A program made the position numbers and the translations under genes. From PNKC01 sp038323265 (GTDB lineage: Bacteria > Chloroflexota > Dehalococcoidia > Tepidiformales > Tepidiformaceae), in the NCBI GenBank assembly GCA_038323265.1, contig JBBQGT010000002.1, positions 4,075 to 68,074 on the forward strand: DNA of 64,000 nucleotides, given 5' to 3'. The notes beneath the pieces were generated by a model, which was given only the letters and a program-made list of their open reading frames with translations, searched no databases and was not told where the DNA came from. Shown here one piece after another: positions 42,926 to 52,526 of this stretch. Every line of letters starts with the position of its first letter. The first letter of the stretch is position 1.

Positions 42926-44635
42926 ATGGCAACAACCAACGGCTCACAGCCCACCCTCTTCGCGCCGGAAGCGCTTGCGGAGCTTTCACGCGGCGTCCAC
43001 GCGTGGGAGGAAGGGCCGCTGGCGAAGTCGCTGCAGCGGTCTCCGGAGCGCGGCGACGAGTTCGCTACCAGCAGCATGCCGGTGGAGCGGATGTACACAC
43101 CGCTGGACATCGCAGACTTCGATTACGACCGTGACCTTGGCTTCCCGGGCGAGTATCCGTTCACGCGAGGCGTCCAGCCCACGATGTACCGCGGGCGCTA
43201 CTGGACGATGCGCCAGTACGCGGGCTTCGGCACGGCGGAAGAATCGAACGAAAAGTTCCAGTACCTGCTTTCGCAGGGCCAGACTGGCCTCTCCGTGGCA
43301 TTCGACCTGCCGAGCCAGCTTGGCTACGACTCGGATGATCCGATGGCCATCGCGGAGGTCGGCCAGGTGGGCGTGGCGATCGATTCGCTGTACGACATGG
43401 AGACGCTGTTCGCGGGCATCCCGCTGGACAAAGTGTCCACGAGCATGACCATCAATGCGCCCGCGGCGGTGATGCTGGCGATGTACGTCGCCGCCGCCGA
43501 AAAGCAGGGAGTGAGCAAAGAGAAGCTCAACGGCACTGTCCAGAACGACGTGCTGAAGGAGTATGTGGCGCGCGGCACGTACATCTTCCCGCCTGGTCCG
43601 AGCGTCCGCCTGGCGGCGGACATCATGGCCTATTGCGCGCGGAACGTGCCGCAGTGGAACACGATCAGCGTCAGCGGCTACCACATTCGCGACGCCGGTT
43701 CGACGGCCGCTCAGGAGATCGGCTTCACCTTCGCGAACGCCTGCGCGTACATCGATGCGGCACTGGCGCAGGGGCTGGAGATCGACGAGTTCGCGCCGCG
43801 CATCAGCTGGATCTTCAACACCCACAACAACTTCTTCGAGGAGATCGCTAAGTACCGCACACTCCGCCGCCTGTGGGCGCGGATGCTGAAAGAGAAGTAC
43901 GGCGCGAAGGACGCGCGCTCCATGATGCTGCGCACGCACACGCAGACCGGCGGCAGCACGCTCGTTGCGCAGCAGCCGGAAAACAACATTGTGCGCGCCT
44001 CAATCCAGTCGCTCGCGGCGGTCATCGGCGGGGTGCAAAGCATCGCCCTCAGCTGCTTTGATGAGGCGCTCGCCCTGCCCACCAACGACGCCCAGCGCAT
44101 CGCCCTTCGCACCCAGCAGATTATTGCCCACGAAACGGGCGTGGCGGACACCGTGGACCCCATGGCCGGCAGCTATTTCGTCGAAAGCCTGACCAACGAA
44201 CTGGAAGCGAAAGCCCGCGAATACATGGCGCAGATCGAGAAGATGGGCGGTTCGGTGAAGGCGATTGAGAGCGGCTGGATGCAAACGCAGATCGCCGAGG
44301 CTGCCTGGGAGTACCAGCGCGACGTTGATGAGAAGCGCGAGATCATCGTCGGCGTTAACGACTATCAGGACGATGGCGGCGCGGCGCGCGGTGCCATTTT
44401 CAGCGTCGATCCGCGGCTCGTTGACCACCAGCTGAAGCGCCTCGCGCACCATCGTTCGGAGCGCGACGCGGCAGCGGTCGGGGCCTCGCTCTCGAATCTC
44501 AAAGCGGCTTGCGCGGGTACTCAGAACCTGATGGAACCGATTCTCGAGTCGGTCCGCGCGTACGCTACGCTCGGCGAAATCTGCGGAGCGATGCGCGAAG
44601 TGTTCGGCGAGTACAGCGCTCCGACCGTCATCTAA
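42926..44635 (+). CDS. methylmalonyl-CoA mutase, catalytic (large) subunit
   Basis: B12-dependent interconversion of methylmalonyl-CoA and succinyl-CoA. 569 residues of the TIM-barrel catalytic part. Tyr98 (TMRQYAGFGTAEESN), Arg216 (VARGTYIFPPGPS) and His253 (SGYHIR) correspond, with one constant offset of 9, to Tyr89, Arg207 and His244 of the P. shermanii enzyme, supporting methylmalonyl- over isobutyryl-CoA. The B12-binding domain is absent, so a separate small subunit must exist elsewhere. ATG 42926 has GGAGG before it. TACACT (42899-42904) may be its -10. Confidence 0.94.
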   Translation: MATTNGSQPTLFAPEALAELSRGVHAWEEGPLAKSLQRSPERGDEFATSSMPVERMYTPLDIADFDYDRDLGFPGEYPFTRGVQPTMYRGRYWTMRQYAGFGTAEESNEKFQYLLSQGQTGLSVAFDLPSQLGYDSDDPMAIAEVGQVGVAIDSLYDMETLFAGIPLDKVSTSMTINAPAAVMLAMYVAAAEKQGVSKEKLNGTVQNDVLKEYVARGTYIFPPGPSVRLAADIMAYCARNVPQWNTISVSGYHIRDAGSTAAQEIGFTFANACAYIDAALAQGLEIDEFAPRISWIFNTHNNFFEEIAKYRTLRRLWARMLKEKYGAKDARSMMLRTHTQTGGSTLVAQQPENNIVRASIQSLAAVIGGVQSIALSCFDEALALPTNDAQRIALRTQQIIAHETGVADTVDPMAGSYFVESLTNELEAKAREYMAQIEKMGGSVKAIESGWMQTQIAEAAWEYQRDVDEKREIIVGVNDYQDDGGAARGAIFSVDPRLVDHQLKRLAHHRSERDAAAVGASLSNLKAACAGTQNLMEPILESVRAYATLGEICGAMREVFGEYSAPTVI

Positions 44636-45406
44636 ATGGCGCTGAACTATCTGCGATCCGCATTCGCAGCGTGCATTGCGGTCGTATGCTCCCTTTCACT
44701 CACGGCTTGCGACGACAGGTCGCAACAGATCCCGCCTGCGACGGTGCAACCTACGGCCGCCTCAGAGCCGGCCGCCTCTCCGACCAGCACCAGCCCAACG
44801 AGTACTGCACTCGTCGACCCGCTCGCCCTCATTGATGCCGCAAGCTCTGGCGACGCCGCGACCGTGCGCGGTCTCCTTACTCGCGGCGTCCCCGTGAACG
44901 TCCGAGACGCGCGAGGCCTCACTCCCGTCATGGCTGCATCACGCAACGGCCACGTCGAGGCAACCAAACTCCTCGTCGCCGCCGGCGCTGACGTCAATGC
45001 AAAAGACGACAGCCAGGAGAACGCGTTCTCCATTGCCGCAATCAACGGACACCTCGAGGTCTTGCGCCTCACCATCGCCGCCGGCGCAGACCCCAACGCA
45101 CGCAACCGATTCGATGGCACAGCGCTCATCGCGGCCTCCGATCGCGGGCACGTCGCAATCGTCCGTGAACTGCTCACAACGAACGTCGATATCGACCACG
45201 GCAACCGCCTCGGATGGACTGCGCTCCTCGAAGCCGTCATCCTCGGCGACGGCGGACCCAATCACACCGAGATCGTCCGCCTGCTGGTCGCAGCGCGGGC
45301 GAACGTGAACATCGCGGATCACGATGGGGTTACGCCGCTCCAACATGCGCGGAACCGGGGCTACACCTCGATGATCGAGGTCCTCGTCAATGCGGGCGGG
45401 CGGTAG
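44636..45406 (+). CDS. ankyrin-repeat lipoprotein
   Basis: 256 residues. A lipobox (SLTAC, Cys25) follows a hydrophobic leader, then a Pro/Thr/Ser linker, then about five ankyrin repeats from residue 63 (GLTPVMAASRNGHVEATKLLVAAGADVNAKD, shown here only by its pattern; also GTALIAASDRGHVAIVRELL and GVTPLQHARNRGYTSMIEVL). Ankyrin repeats bind proteins, so this is likely a surface scaffold. ATG directly follows the mutase stop (TAAATG), so translation is coupled, which is unexpected for a lipoprotein. Confidence 0.86.
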   Translation: MALNYLRSAFAACIAVVCSLSLTACDDRSQQIPPATVQPTAASEPAASPTSTSPTSTALVDPLALIDAASSGDAATVRGLLTRGVPVNVRDARGLTPVMAASRNGHVEATKLLVAAGADVNAKDDSQENAFSIAAINGHLEVLRLTIAAGADPNARNRFDGTALIAASDRGHVAIVRELLTTNVDIDHGNRLGWTALLEAVILGDGGPNHTEIVRLLVAARANVNIADHDGVTPLQHARNRGYTSMIEVLVNAGGR

Positions 45407-45434
45407 GCGCGACCGCGAACGACGCCCCTGGTGA

Positions 45435-46751
45435 TCAGTCACTCGACGCGCCCGCCACACGCGACGCCCGGAACTGTGCCACTTCGGCGTCCGAAAACCC
45501 CAGTTCCGCGAGGATCGCGTCGGTATCCGCGTCGAGCGGCGGCGAGGAGCTTCGAATGCGCGTCGGCGTCTTCTCCATGCGAATCGGCGGTGCGAACGTC
45601 TTGTACGGCCCGAGGAGCGGGTGGTCCAGTTCGACGACGAATTCGTTGGCCAGCACCTGCTCATCGTGGAAGACCTGCGGCGGGAAGTTGAACGGCCCGC
45701 ATGGCACGCCACCAGCCTGGAACGCAGCGATCCAATCAGCGGTAGTGCGTGCGCTCAACGTCGCCTCGGCCTCGCCAATCATTTCGGTGATGCGGTCGTA
45801 GCCGGTGGGCGTCGAAAGGTCGAAATCTGGCTCGAATCGCGGGTCCACTACGCCCGTCACCTTGCGGAAGCGGGCATTGAGCGTGGGGCTCAGGCAGCCG
45901 ATCGATATGAAGCCGTCCTTCGTGCGGTAGTGGCGAAAATAGATGTTGCCGTATGCGCCGCGCATGAAGTGCTTCTCCCACACGCCGCGCTGCTCCTCAT
46001 AGCCCGCGCCGCGCGCCTGCGCCTCCGCCAGGTCCGCATCGAACGCTTCTTCGAGCGGCGGATCGGTGGCCGCGAACCAGCTAACCAACTGGTTCGCGAG
46101 CGTTAGTCCGGTGCTCAGCAGCGATGTTTGTACTCGCTGCCCTTCGCCCGTCTTGTCGCGGTGGCGCAAGGCAGTGACCACGCCCAGCGCGGAGAGAAAG
46201 CCGGTGCCCATATCGATGTACGCGGGGCGAATGTTCTGCGGCGCATCGCCGTTCGAGCGCGCGGTTATAGAACCCGACCCGGAGATGCCCTGCACTACCA
46301 CGTCGTAGCCGCCGTCCTGTCCAAACGGGCCTTCCTGCCCGAGTGGCACATTTTCGAGGAATATCAAGCCCGGGCGTATCTCGGAAAGCGCTTCGTACGT
46401 GAGCCCGTAGCGCGGCAAGTCGGAAGGCTTGAGCGAAATCAACACGACGTCGGCGGTTGCTACGAGTCGTTCGATAATTGGTGTCGCCGCCGCGCTGGCG
46501 ATATCGACGCAGAGGCTCCGCTTGCCGCGATTGAGCACCGTGAAGCCTTTCGATTCGCCCGGTATGATCGGCGCCTGCGTCTTGCGGAAGGCGTCGCCTT
46601 CGCGAGGCTCGACCTTGATTACCTCCGCGCCCATATCCGCGAGCAGGACGCCACAGATTGGCATTGCCATCGCCTGGGCGAATTCCACCACCCGAATGCC
46701 CTCCAGCGCGCCCGGCAGCGTGCCATCGTCGAGGCTTGGCCTGAGGCTCAT
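45435..46751 (-). CDS. CaiB/BaiF class III CoA-transferase
   Basis: Moves CoA between carboxylic acids. 438 residues: VVEFAQAMAMPICGVLLADMGAEVIKVEP at the N-terminus, LNRGKRSLCVDI, DVVLISLKPSDLPRYGL, and the region YIDMGTGFLSALGVVTAL, whose aspartate is the family's catalytic position. Donor and acceptor cannot be told. Its ATG overlaps the DUF6285-like gene stop (46748-46751). Last gene of a four-gene operon that starts at 49127. Confidence 0.9.
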   Translation of the reverse strand: MSLRPSLDDGTLPGALEGIRVVEFAQAMAMPICGVLLADMGAEVIKVEPREGDAFRKTQAPIIPGESKGFTVLNRGKRSLCVDIASAAATPIIERLVATADVVLISLKPSDLPRYGLTYEALSEIRPGLIFLENVPLGQEGPFGQDGGYDVVVQGISGSGSITARSNGDAPQNIRPAYIDMGTGFLSALGVVTALRHRDKTGEGQRVQTSLLSTGLTLANQLVSWFAATDPPLEEAFDADLAEAQARGAGYEEQRGVWEKHFMRGAYGNIYFRHYRTKDGFISIGCLSPTLNARFRKVTGVVDPRFEPDFDLSTPTGYDRITEMIGEAEATLSARTTADWIAAFQAGGVPCGPFNFPPQVFHDEQVLANEFVVELDHPLLGPYKTFAPPIRMEKTPTRIRSSSPPLDADTDAILAELGFSDAEVAQFRASRVAGASSD

Positions 46752-47140
46752 CGTTGCTCCGCGAGGGCGGGGTTCGAAACGGCCAGCTTGTCATGACTGG
46801 TGGCGCGGAAGTGTGCCATCAGACGCTCGCGGTCGGTTTCGTCGTCGCCGAACCCATCACGGACGCGCTGCGCCAATGCCTCGTTTCGCTTCACGATTTT
46901 GCGCCACGTGTCGTCGCGGCTGGCGGGCGTGGCCTCGACGCCCAACAGTCCGTCCAGCCCGGCCCACTCACGCGACAGTTGGCCCTCCATCTCCGTAAGT
47001 TCGCGACGCAGCATCTGCAGGACGTTCCCCGCCACCCTGGCGTGGAAGTTGATCCGTCCAGTTGTGTTCGACATCACATCGCCGTGGAGGAACCCAGCGA
47101 CGGCCTCCAGGAGTTCGTCGACGGTCGGTCGATCTTGCAT
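46748..47140 (-). CDS. DUF6285-like small helical protein
   Basis: 130 residues, mostly helical: RPTVDELLEAVAGFLHGDV, FHARVAGNVLQMLRREL, DDTWRKIVKRNEALAQRVRDG, FRATSHDKLAVSNP. Family function is unknown. Its ATG overlaps the upstream phosphotransferase stop by one base (TGATG) and its stop overlaps CaiB. The kinase plus small helical protein pairing recurs at 30123-31594. Confidence 0.82.
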   Translation of the reverse strand: MQDRPTVDELLEAVAGFLHGDVMSNTTGRINFHARVAGNVLQMLRRELTEMEGQLSREWAGLDGLLGVEATPASRDDTWRKIVKRNEALAQRVRDGFGDDETDRERLMAHFRATSHDKLAVSNPALAEQR

Positions 47141-48165
47141 CAGTCACCTTTCCCTTCGAGGAGATTCAAGAGCTCCCATTCCGTCTCGGCCGTCCGCCGG
47201 CCGATGCTCGCCAGTTCCACGCTCTTGCTTCGTCCGGCCAGGTAATTCGCCACCTGGCCAATGGTGATGACACCCCAGCGCAAATTGCCGAACAGTTCCC
47301 AGAAGCGAACGCGCTCGCGGTCCACGGGGAACCCCCCGGCCGCTTCGTAGGCGGCGAAAAACGCCTCGCGACCGCCGACGCCCGCCATCGGTTGGCTGCC
47401 ACCAAATCGCCAGGATTTTACGGCCAGCCAGCCGATGTCTTCCATCGGGTCTCCCCAGTGGGCGAGTTCCCAATCGATGACGGCACGTAGCCCGGTCTCG
47501 TCGAAGATGAAGTTGCCGAGCCGGTAGTCGCCATGGACCAGTACGCGCTCCTCCACCCTTGGCATGTGCGCGTGCAGCCAACGGAAAGCCAGTTCGAACA
47601 CGGGGTGGGGGTCCTGCGTGTTCAAGCGGTACGAGGCTTCGTAGTTGTCCACCTCGGCTTGCGCGGGCGAGACGCCCTGGGCGGGGCCGGGAATCTCGGC
47701 AAGTTCCGGGTGCGCCTCACGCGTCACGCGATGAATTCGCGCCAGGCTTTCGGCCAGCTGGCCCGGCAGGAGTTCGCGGGCGTTTGCGTACTGTTCGCCC
47801 CGCACAAGGCGCGCGCCGAGTGTCTCCCCGGCGACCCGCTTCATGGTGAAGAATTTGACGCCAAACCGGTCGTCGCCGTCCCACAAGGGCTCGGGGACTA
47901 CCACGCCTTCATCCCAGGCCGCTTTGATAAGGTGGAACTCGAGTGCACGGCCGGGCATCGATGGCACTCCCTTGATGGGATCGCAGCGAAAGACAGCCTC
48001 AAGCACTTCTGGCGCGCTGGTACGCTCGGGGCGGGCATCGAAGCCCCACGTTTCACGGCCCGCTCCGCCCGAGAATCGCGCCAGGTTCGCGATTGCAACG
48101 CCAGCGGAACCCCACCGTTCGGCCACGAAGCGCGTAAGCCCCGCCTCCACCTCTGCCGCGTCCAT
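47140..48165 (-). CDS. ACAD10/11-type phosphotransferase
   Basis: 341 residues, second copy of the kinase-like fold. FSGGAGRETWGFDARP is the nucleotide loop, VLVHGDYRLGNFIFDETGL the Brenner motif, and VIDWELAHWGDPMEDIGWL the metal site. It is clearly related to the gene at 30563-31594 (same HGDYRxGN and DWExAHxGDPxED pattern). It is 2 bases downstream of the 319-residue gene and runs into the DUF6285-like gene, so all four are one operon. Confidence 0.88.
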   Translation of the reverse strand: MDAAEVEAGLTRFVAERWGSAGVAIANLARFSGGAGRETWGFDARPERTSAPEVLEAVFRCDPIKGVPSMPGRALEFHLIKAAWDEGVVVPEPLWDGDDRFGVKFFTMKRVAGETLGARLVRGEQYANARELLPGQLAESLARIHRVTREAHPELAEIPGPAQGVSPAQAEVDNYEASYRLNTQDPHPVFELAFRWLHAHMPRVEERVLVHGDYRLGNFIFDETGLRAVIDWELAHWGDPMEDIGWLAVKSWRFGGSQPMAGVGGREAFFAAYEAAGGFPVDRERVRFWELFGNLRWGVITIGQVANYLAGRSKSVELASIGRRTAETEWELLNLLEGKGD

Positions 48166-48167
48166 TC

Positions 48168-49127
48168 CTACTCAGCCTGGTCGAGATATTCGGAGAGCCC
48201 GTAGCCCTTCCGTCCGCCGTCCAGCGTGTACTCGGTCATCCCCTCGCCGATGTGCGTGAACATCCCGCTACGGCGGTTCCTGAGGGGGATGAAGCCCTTC
48301 ACGGTACCTTCCACAAGGTGCTCGTCACCGTTCGAGAGTGTGACGTTCGCCCTCAAGCCGGTGTGGTAGTTCGTGTCGCCTTCGTAGTCCGTCTCCAGCT
48401 TCACATCGGTGATGCGGAACAACTCCTGACCCTTATGGAAGACGCCACCAACCCGGTCTCCGACGATGGAGATGACCATCCCCAGGTCGTCACCGAAGTT
48501 TCCCGTGATCCAGCGGTAGCTAGGCGTCGACTGCCAGTAGCGCGGGCCCCACGAGTGGTCGCGCAAGCCATGGCCGGTAATCTCCAGCACTGGGCCATCT
48601 TCGACCTGGAGGGTTCCGTGGACGGCCATGTGCTGCTCGTAGTGCGCGCGGGCGAAGTCGTTCTGCGCGCCTGCGCCGCCGGGTTCGGCCACGTGCCCGT
48701 AGATTGGGCCGCAGCCGGTGTGAAGCAGGTCGAGGACGATCTTTTTGTGGGGATTCTGCTTGAAGGCATCGCCCGGCTCGCGCATCTCGCGCGGATCCGC
48801 GAGGAACACCACGGAGCCTTCGTACCGCGTCCGGATCCGCTCTCCGGGCTCAAGCACGTCCACTTTCAGACCGCCCGCATCCCAGCCGTCGTTGCTCGAA
48901 ATCTGGGGACGCTTGTAGTTGAAGAGTGCTGAGCCGTCCGGCTGGTAGACGATGACCGTCATCTCGGCGTGGCCCTCGTTCGCGCGGTTGCCGATACGCA
49001 GGAAGCCGCCCATCTGCTTTTCGCGGTCAAAGAAGTTGAAGTAGACCGATTCGTTGAAGTTCTCTTCCGGGCCGAGGGGATGGGTATAGTCGTCTTCTGG
49101 CTTGACGTTGCCGAGGATCGTCACCAT
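48168..49127 (-). CDS. beta-sheet (lipocalin/CrtC-like) protein, unknown
   Basis: 319 residues, strand-rich, resembling the DUF7064/AttH-CrtC lipocalin-like group: NESVYFNFFDREKQMGGFLRIGNRANEG at the start and ITGHGLRDHSWGPRYW with the conserved HGxRDHSWGPR motif. Relatives include hydratases acting on isoprenoids, but a substrate is not evident. ATG 49127 is preferred because AAGGAG lies 10 bases ahead and the longer frame runs toward the divergent VOC gene. First gene of the CoA-transferase operon. Confidence 0.78.
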   Translation of the reverse strand: MVTILGNVKPEDDYTHPLGPEENFNESVYFNFFDREKQMGGFLRIGNRANEGHAEMTVIVYQPDGSALFNYKRPQISSNDGWDAGGLKVDVLEPGERIRTRYEGSVVFLADPREMREPGDAFKQNPHKKIVLDLLHTGCGPIYGHVAEPGGAGAQNDFARAHYEQHMAVHGTLQVEDGPVLEITGHGLRDHSWGPRYWQSTPSYRWITGNFGDDLGMVISIVGDRVGGVFHKGQELFRITDVKLETDYEGDTNYHTGLRANVTLSNGDEHLVEGTVKGFIPLRNRRSGMFTHIGEGMTEYTLDGGRKGYGLSEYLDQAE

Positions 49128-49222
49128 GCCTGAATATCTCCTTGGAACGGGCGTACAGGCCCAGGACGCAGTGGCCGGATTGTAGCCCATCCCACCGGCC
49201 GCCGCCGGAGTACCAGCCAACT

Positions 49223-49915
49223 ATGGAACTCGCGAAAAATCACGTTGATGTTGGCCTTTACACAAACACCCTCGAGCCGATGCTCGCCTTCTGGCAGCAG
49301 GAAGTGGGGCTTGCGTTCGAAGAACTGCTGCCTACGGGCGGCGGCAACCGGCAGCACCGACACGCCATGAACGGCTCAGTGCTGAAGCTCAACCACCCGC
49401 GCGAACCGCTCCCGGACGCACCTCCCACTGGCTACCGCGAACTCTTGATCGCGCGGCCGGGACTCACAGTGCCAGGCGAACTGGTGGACCCGGAAGGCAA
49501 CCGGGTGAGCCTCGTGCCGCCCGGCCACCGAGGGATCGTGGGCATCGGCGTGCGCTATGGCGTCCGCAACCTCGAGGCGTTCCAAGCCTTTTTCGCCGAG
49601 CAGCTCGAACTCAAGACTGCCTCACCGAACGTCTACCGCTGTGGCGATTCGTTGCTCATCATCGAACACGCCCCAACAGCCACTCCCGCCAGCGAGATGC
49701 GCGGCCCCGGCTTCCGCTACATCACGATCCAGGTGCGGGATGTCGAATTCGAACACGCCCGCGCCCTGCGCAGAGGCGCGACCGAAGGGCGGCCACCGGT
49801 GACCCTTGGGAGCACGGCGCGGATTTCGTTCATCCGAGATCCGGACGGCAACTGGATCGAACTCTCGCAGCGCGCGTCGCTTACAGGCACTCTGGAATCC
49901 GGCGACCGAAGCTAA
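49223..49915 (+). CDS. VOC-family (glyoxalase/dioxygenase-like) protein
   Basis: 230 residues with two betaalphabetabetabeta modules. HVDVGLYTNTLEPMLAFWQQEVGL opens module one; FRYITIQVRDVEFEHARALRRG opens module two, which closes with FIRDPDGNWIELSQR, the typical metal-ligand Glu site. ATG 49223 gives the normal family start; GGAG lies 12 bases ahead. Divergent from the 49127 operon. The reaction is unknown. Confidence 0.83.
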   Translation: MELAKNHVDVGLYTNTLEPMLAFWQQEVGLAFEELLPTGGGNRQHRHAMNGSVLKLNHPREPLPDAPPTGYRELLIARPGLTVPGELVDPEGNRVSLVPPGHRGIVGIGVRYGVRNLEAFQAFFAEQLELKTASPNVYRCGDSLLIIEHAPTATPASEMRGPGFRYITIQVRDVEFEHARALRRGATEGRPPVTLGSTARISFIRDPDGNWIELSQRASLTGTLESGDRS

Positions 49916-49933
49916 CCGAGTCAGGAAGAGATC

Positions 49934-50365
49934 ATGCGACGTTTTCGGCCAGCCAGTTCGCCCGTGCATACCGCGTTGTGGGTAGACGCCGCGTTTGACC
50001 TGGTGGCGGGTCTGACGCTTTTGCTGCTTCATAGCCGGGCAGCCAGTTGGTTGAACGTCGATGGCGCGTTGGTCGTTGTCGCAGCAATCGTCTTCCTTGC
50101 GACGGCGGTAGGCGTTGTTCCCATCGTCTTGCAACGGGAACCCGCACGCCCGGTGGTGACGGCTTTAGCGGCTCTCAATCTGATCGGTGGAGTCGCGATC
50201 TGGCTGGTTGTCGCCTTGCGTTGGGGAGACCTTACGACGGAGGGTCACTGGCTCGTTGCTGCAATCGCCGATAGCTTCATCGCGGTGGCGGCTCTCGAGT
50301 TCCTCGCTCTTCGGCGAACAGAGCAAGCCCCGCGCCCTACTGACGGACCGTGCCCAACGTCCTGA
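49934..50365 (+). CDS. four-helix membrane protein, unknown
   Basis: 143 residues with four predicted membrane helices (about 14-33, 44-65, 74-95, 104-124), a short basic N-terminus and a polar tail. No family recognised. AGGAAGAG is 3-10 bases before the ATG. It is 18 bases downstream of the VOC gene and overlaps the 3-prime end of the convergent CopC-CopD gene by 29 bases. Confidence 0.7.
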   Translation: MRRFRPASSPVHTALWVDAAFDLVAGLTLLLLHSRAASWLNVDGALVVVAAIVFLATAVGVVPIVLQREPARPVVTALAALNLIGGVAIWLVVALRWGDLTTEGHWLVAAIADSFIAVAALEFLALRRTEQAPRPTDGPCPTS

Positions 50366-52526
50366 GGAAGTTGACCAGGTGCCAAACCTGCTCGTCGGTG
50401 AGCTTGCCGTCGCCAGTCGTCCATGAGCGCATGGCGGTCCCAACGATGCCCTTGGCGATGAAGTTGTAGAGCTGGCCGTCCGGGTGCTGCGGGACGTGGA
50501 CGGTGAGGTCCAGTGGGTACGGCTCGAGCTTCAGCCCGGCTGGTGGAACGCCTGTTTGGCCATGGCAGGATGCGCAGTTCTGCATGTACAGCGTCCGGCC
50601 CGCGGAGATCGAGTTCTGGTCGGCGAACACCGGGTTGGCGAGAAAGCCGCCGGGCGGCGCTTCGTGCGAATGCACGCCGAAGAGGAGCAGCGTGCCCACG
50701 CCAAATCCGAGCATCGTCATCCCGTTGGCCGTCCAACCAGCTCGCCGGTCAACCATCGACATTTGGTTGCGCAGCAAAGCGAATCCGAGGCCACCCATGA
50801 GGAGCATGATGCCGCCCAACTGGTTCCAACTCAGCCCCGGCGCCGGGTCGTCCCAGGAGCTACCGCGTCGCACCTCGTTGACGGTGGCTCCGGCGGGGCG
50901 CACGGCGAAGAACGCGGTGGCGTCGTCCGCGCCGGCCCGCCGGATCTCGGCCTCCACGCGCCACTGCCCTTCGAGCGTTAGGTACGGACCTTGCCCGAGG
51001 TACGCCCCGGGCCCGACCTGCGCCATGATCAACGTGGAAGGCCCGACGGTCTGGTCATCCTGGTAGCGGAAGGTGAGACGCACGCGTTCGGCGTCTACGG
51101 GTTGCAATGCTTTGTCTGTCAACGTCACGCGGTACTTGTTCAAGCCCGTTGCGTTGGGGTCGACGTTCAACTGCACACCGAGGTCGGCGCCCTGGTACGA
51201 CTGGTCGAATGGCTTCGATCCCCCGGTTTCGGTCACCGATTTGGCGACCGAAGTCTGGGTCATGAAGCTGGCGGCGAGGAACACGCCCAGGCCGAGCACA
51301 ATCTCTGCGCTGGCGGTGGCAATGAACCGGCGCGGCTCGCCAGGTGCGCCAGCCTCGAGGCGCGCACGCCCTCGCCGGGCGTTGTAGGCCGCCACGGCCA
51401 GCAGGGGCACGATGAGAGCGAGCTTGATGAGCAGGGTCACGCCGTAACGCGTGGATGTCAGACGGTCGGCGGTATCGATTTCGACAAAGGCGTTCAACGT
51501 CCCAGTGCCGAGCAAGATGAAGACCATGCATGAGGCGAGCAGCCCGAAGCGCGGCATCAACCGCTGGTAGGGCGCACTCCGGCCGGCGAGCCGGGCACTG
51601 AGCACTACGCCAATGACAGCCCCGATCCAGAGGAGTGCGGAGATCGCGTGGGCGAAATCGAACCCTCGCGCCCAGGCGCTGCCGGAGCCGGCCGCCGCGT
51701 GGCTGGTGGCGGTGTACGCCCAGGTGTAGACGGCCATCCCGGCGATCACACCCACCGCCGTCTTGCGTGGCGCTTCGTGGACGAAGGTTCCGGCGACCGC
51801 CAGCAGCATGACCACGCCAACGCGGGTCAGCCAATAGCCGCCGCTGGTAGTGTGCAGAATGAGATCGCTTAAACCGACGCTGCCGCCGTAGGCGTCGCGG
51901 ATGGTTGCCAGGTTGAGCAGGGTGGCAATCGCCAGCACGCCGGTGCCCCCGTAAATCGCGAGGCCAAGCGGCCGCCGCAGAGACGCCCCATCCGAGCCCC
52001 AAAGCAGGATCAGCAAGGCGCCCGCCGCCACGATCGCAAGCCCAAGAAGAGAAAGCGCGCGCACCGCTATGCCGTCGGCGAGAGGCGCGGGATCGGGATC
52101 GCTGGAGAGGCCCTGCACGGTATTCACAGAGTCGGGCAGCGAACCATCGGGCTTGAGCACTGTGAAGGGGTACGAGCCCTGCAAAGCATGCCCGTCTATG
52201 CGCGAGACGTTCTTGTAGAGGACGTTGTAGATCCCCGGCGGCAGGTTCGAAAGCTTTAACGTGAGCGTCACGCCGTTGGCGGAAACCTCAACTGGCCCGG
52301 GCGCCTTAAGTTCGACGCCACGGGCATCGAGCAGGCGGATGCCACTGGCACGTTCGTCAACGGGCTCGCTGAAAAGCAGCGAGATGGCGGCTGGCGCCTT
52401 CTGCAGAAAGGCGTTCCCATTTGGCTCCGAGCGCACGAGCGCCGCATGGCCCAGGGCATCGCCAGGACTTACAAGCGCGCCCACCGCACCGACGAACAGG
52501 AGCACGCCAAGCAGCGCGCGTTTCAT
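50337..52526 (-). CDS. CopC-CopD-cytochrome c fusion protein
   Basis: 729 residues in three parts: signal peptide and CopC copper-binding domain (HAALVRSEPNGNAFL; LLFSEPVDERASG), a multi-helix CopD-type membrane region (about 135-420), then a periplasmic region and a final single-heme cytochrome c (CASCH at 651-655, axial Met699 in GTAMRSW). ATG 52526 is set by the ATGA overlap with the upstream CopC gene; the frame to 52796 is noise. CopC-CopD is a copper uptake pair. The added heme domain suggests redox coupling or electron transfer to an oxidase. Confidence 0.88.
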   Translation of the reverse strand: MKRALLGVLLFVGAVGALVSPGDALGHAALVRSEPNGNAFLQKAPAAISLLFSEPVDERASGIRLLDARGVELKAPGPVEVSANGVTLTLKLSNLPPGIYNVLYKNVSRIDGHALQGSYPFTVLKPDGSLPDSVNTVQGLSSDPDPAPLADGIAVRALSLLGLAIVAAGALLILLWGSDGASLRRPLGLAIYGGTGVLAIATLLNLATIRDAYGGSVGLSDLILHTTSGGYWLTRVGVVMLLAVAGTFVHEAPRKTAVGVIAGMAVYTWAYTATSHAAAGSGSAWARGFDFAHAISALLWIGAVIGVVLSARLAGRSAPYQRLMPRFGLLASCMVFILLGTGTLNAFVEIDTADRLTSTRYGVTLLIKLALIVPLLAVAAYNARRGRARLEAGAPGEPRRFIATASAEIVLGLGVFLAASFMTQTSVAKSVTETGGSKPFDQSYQGADLGVQLNVDPNATGLNKYRVTLTDKALQPVDAERVRLTFRYQDDQTVGPSTLIMAQVGPGAYLGQGPYLTLEGQWRVEAEIRRAGADDATAFFAVRPAGATVNEVRRGSSWDDPAPGLSWNQLGGIMLLMGGLGFALLRNQMSMVDRRAGWTANGMTMLGFGVGTLLLFGVHSHEAPPGGFLANPVFADQNSISAGRTLYMQNCASCHGQTGVPPAGLKLEPYPLDLTVHVPQHPDGQLYNFIAKGIVGTAMRSWTTGDGKLTDEQVWHLVNFLRTLGTVRQ

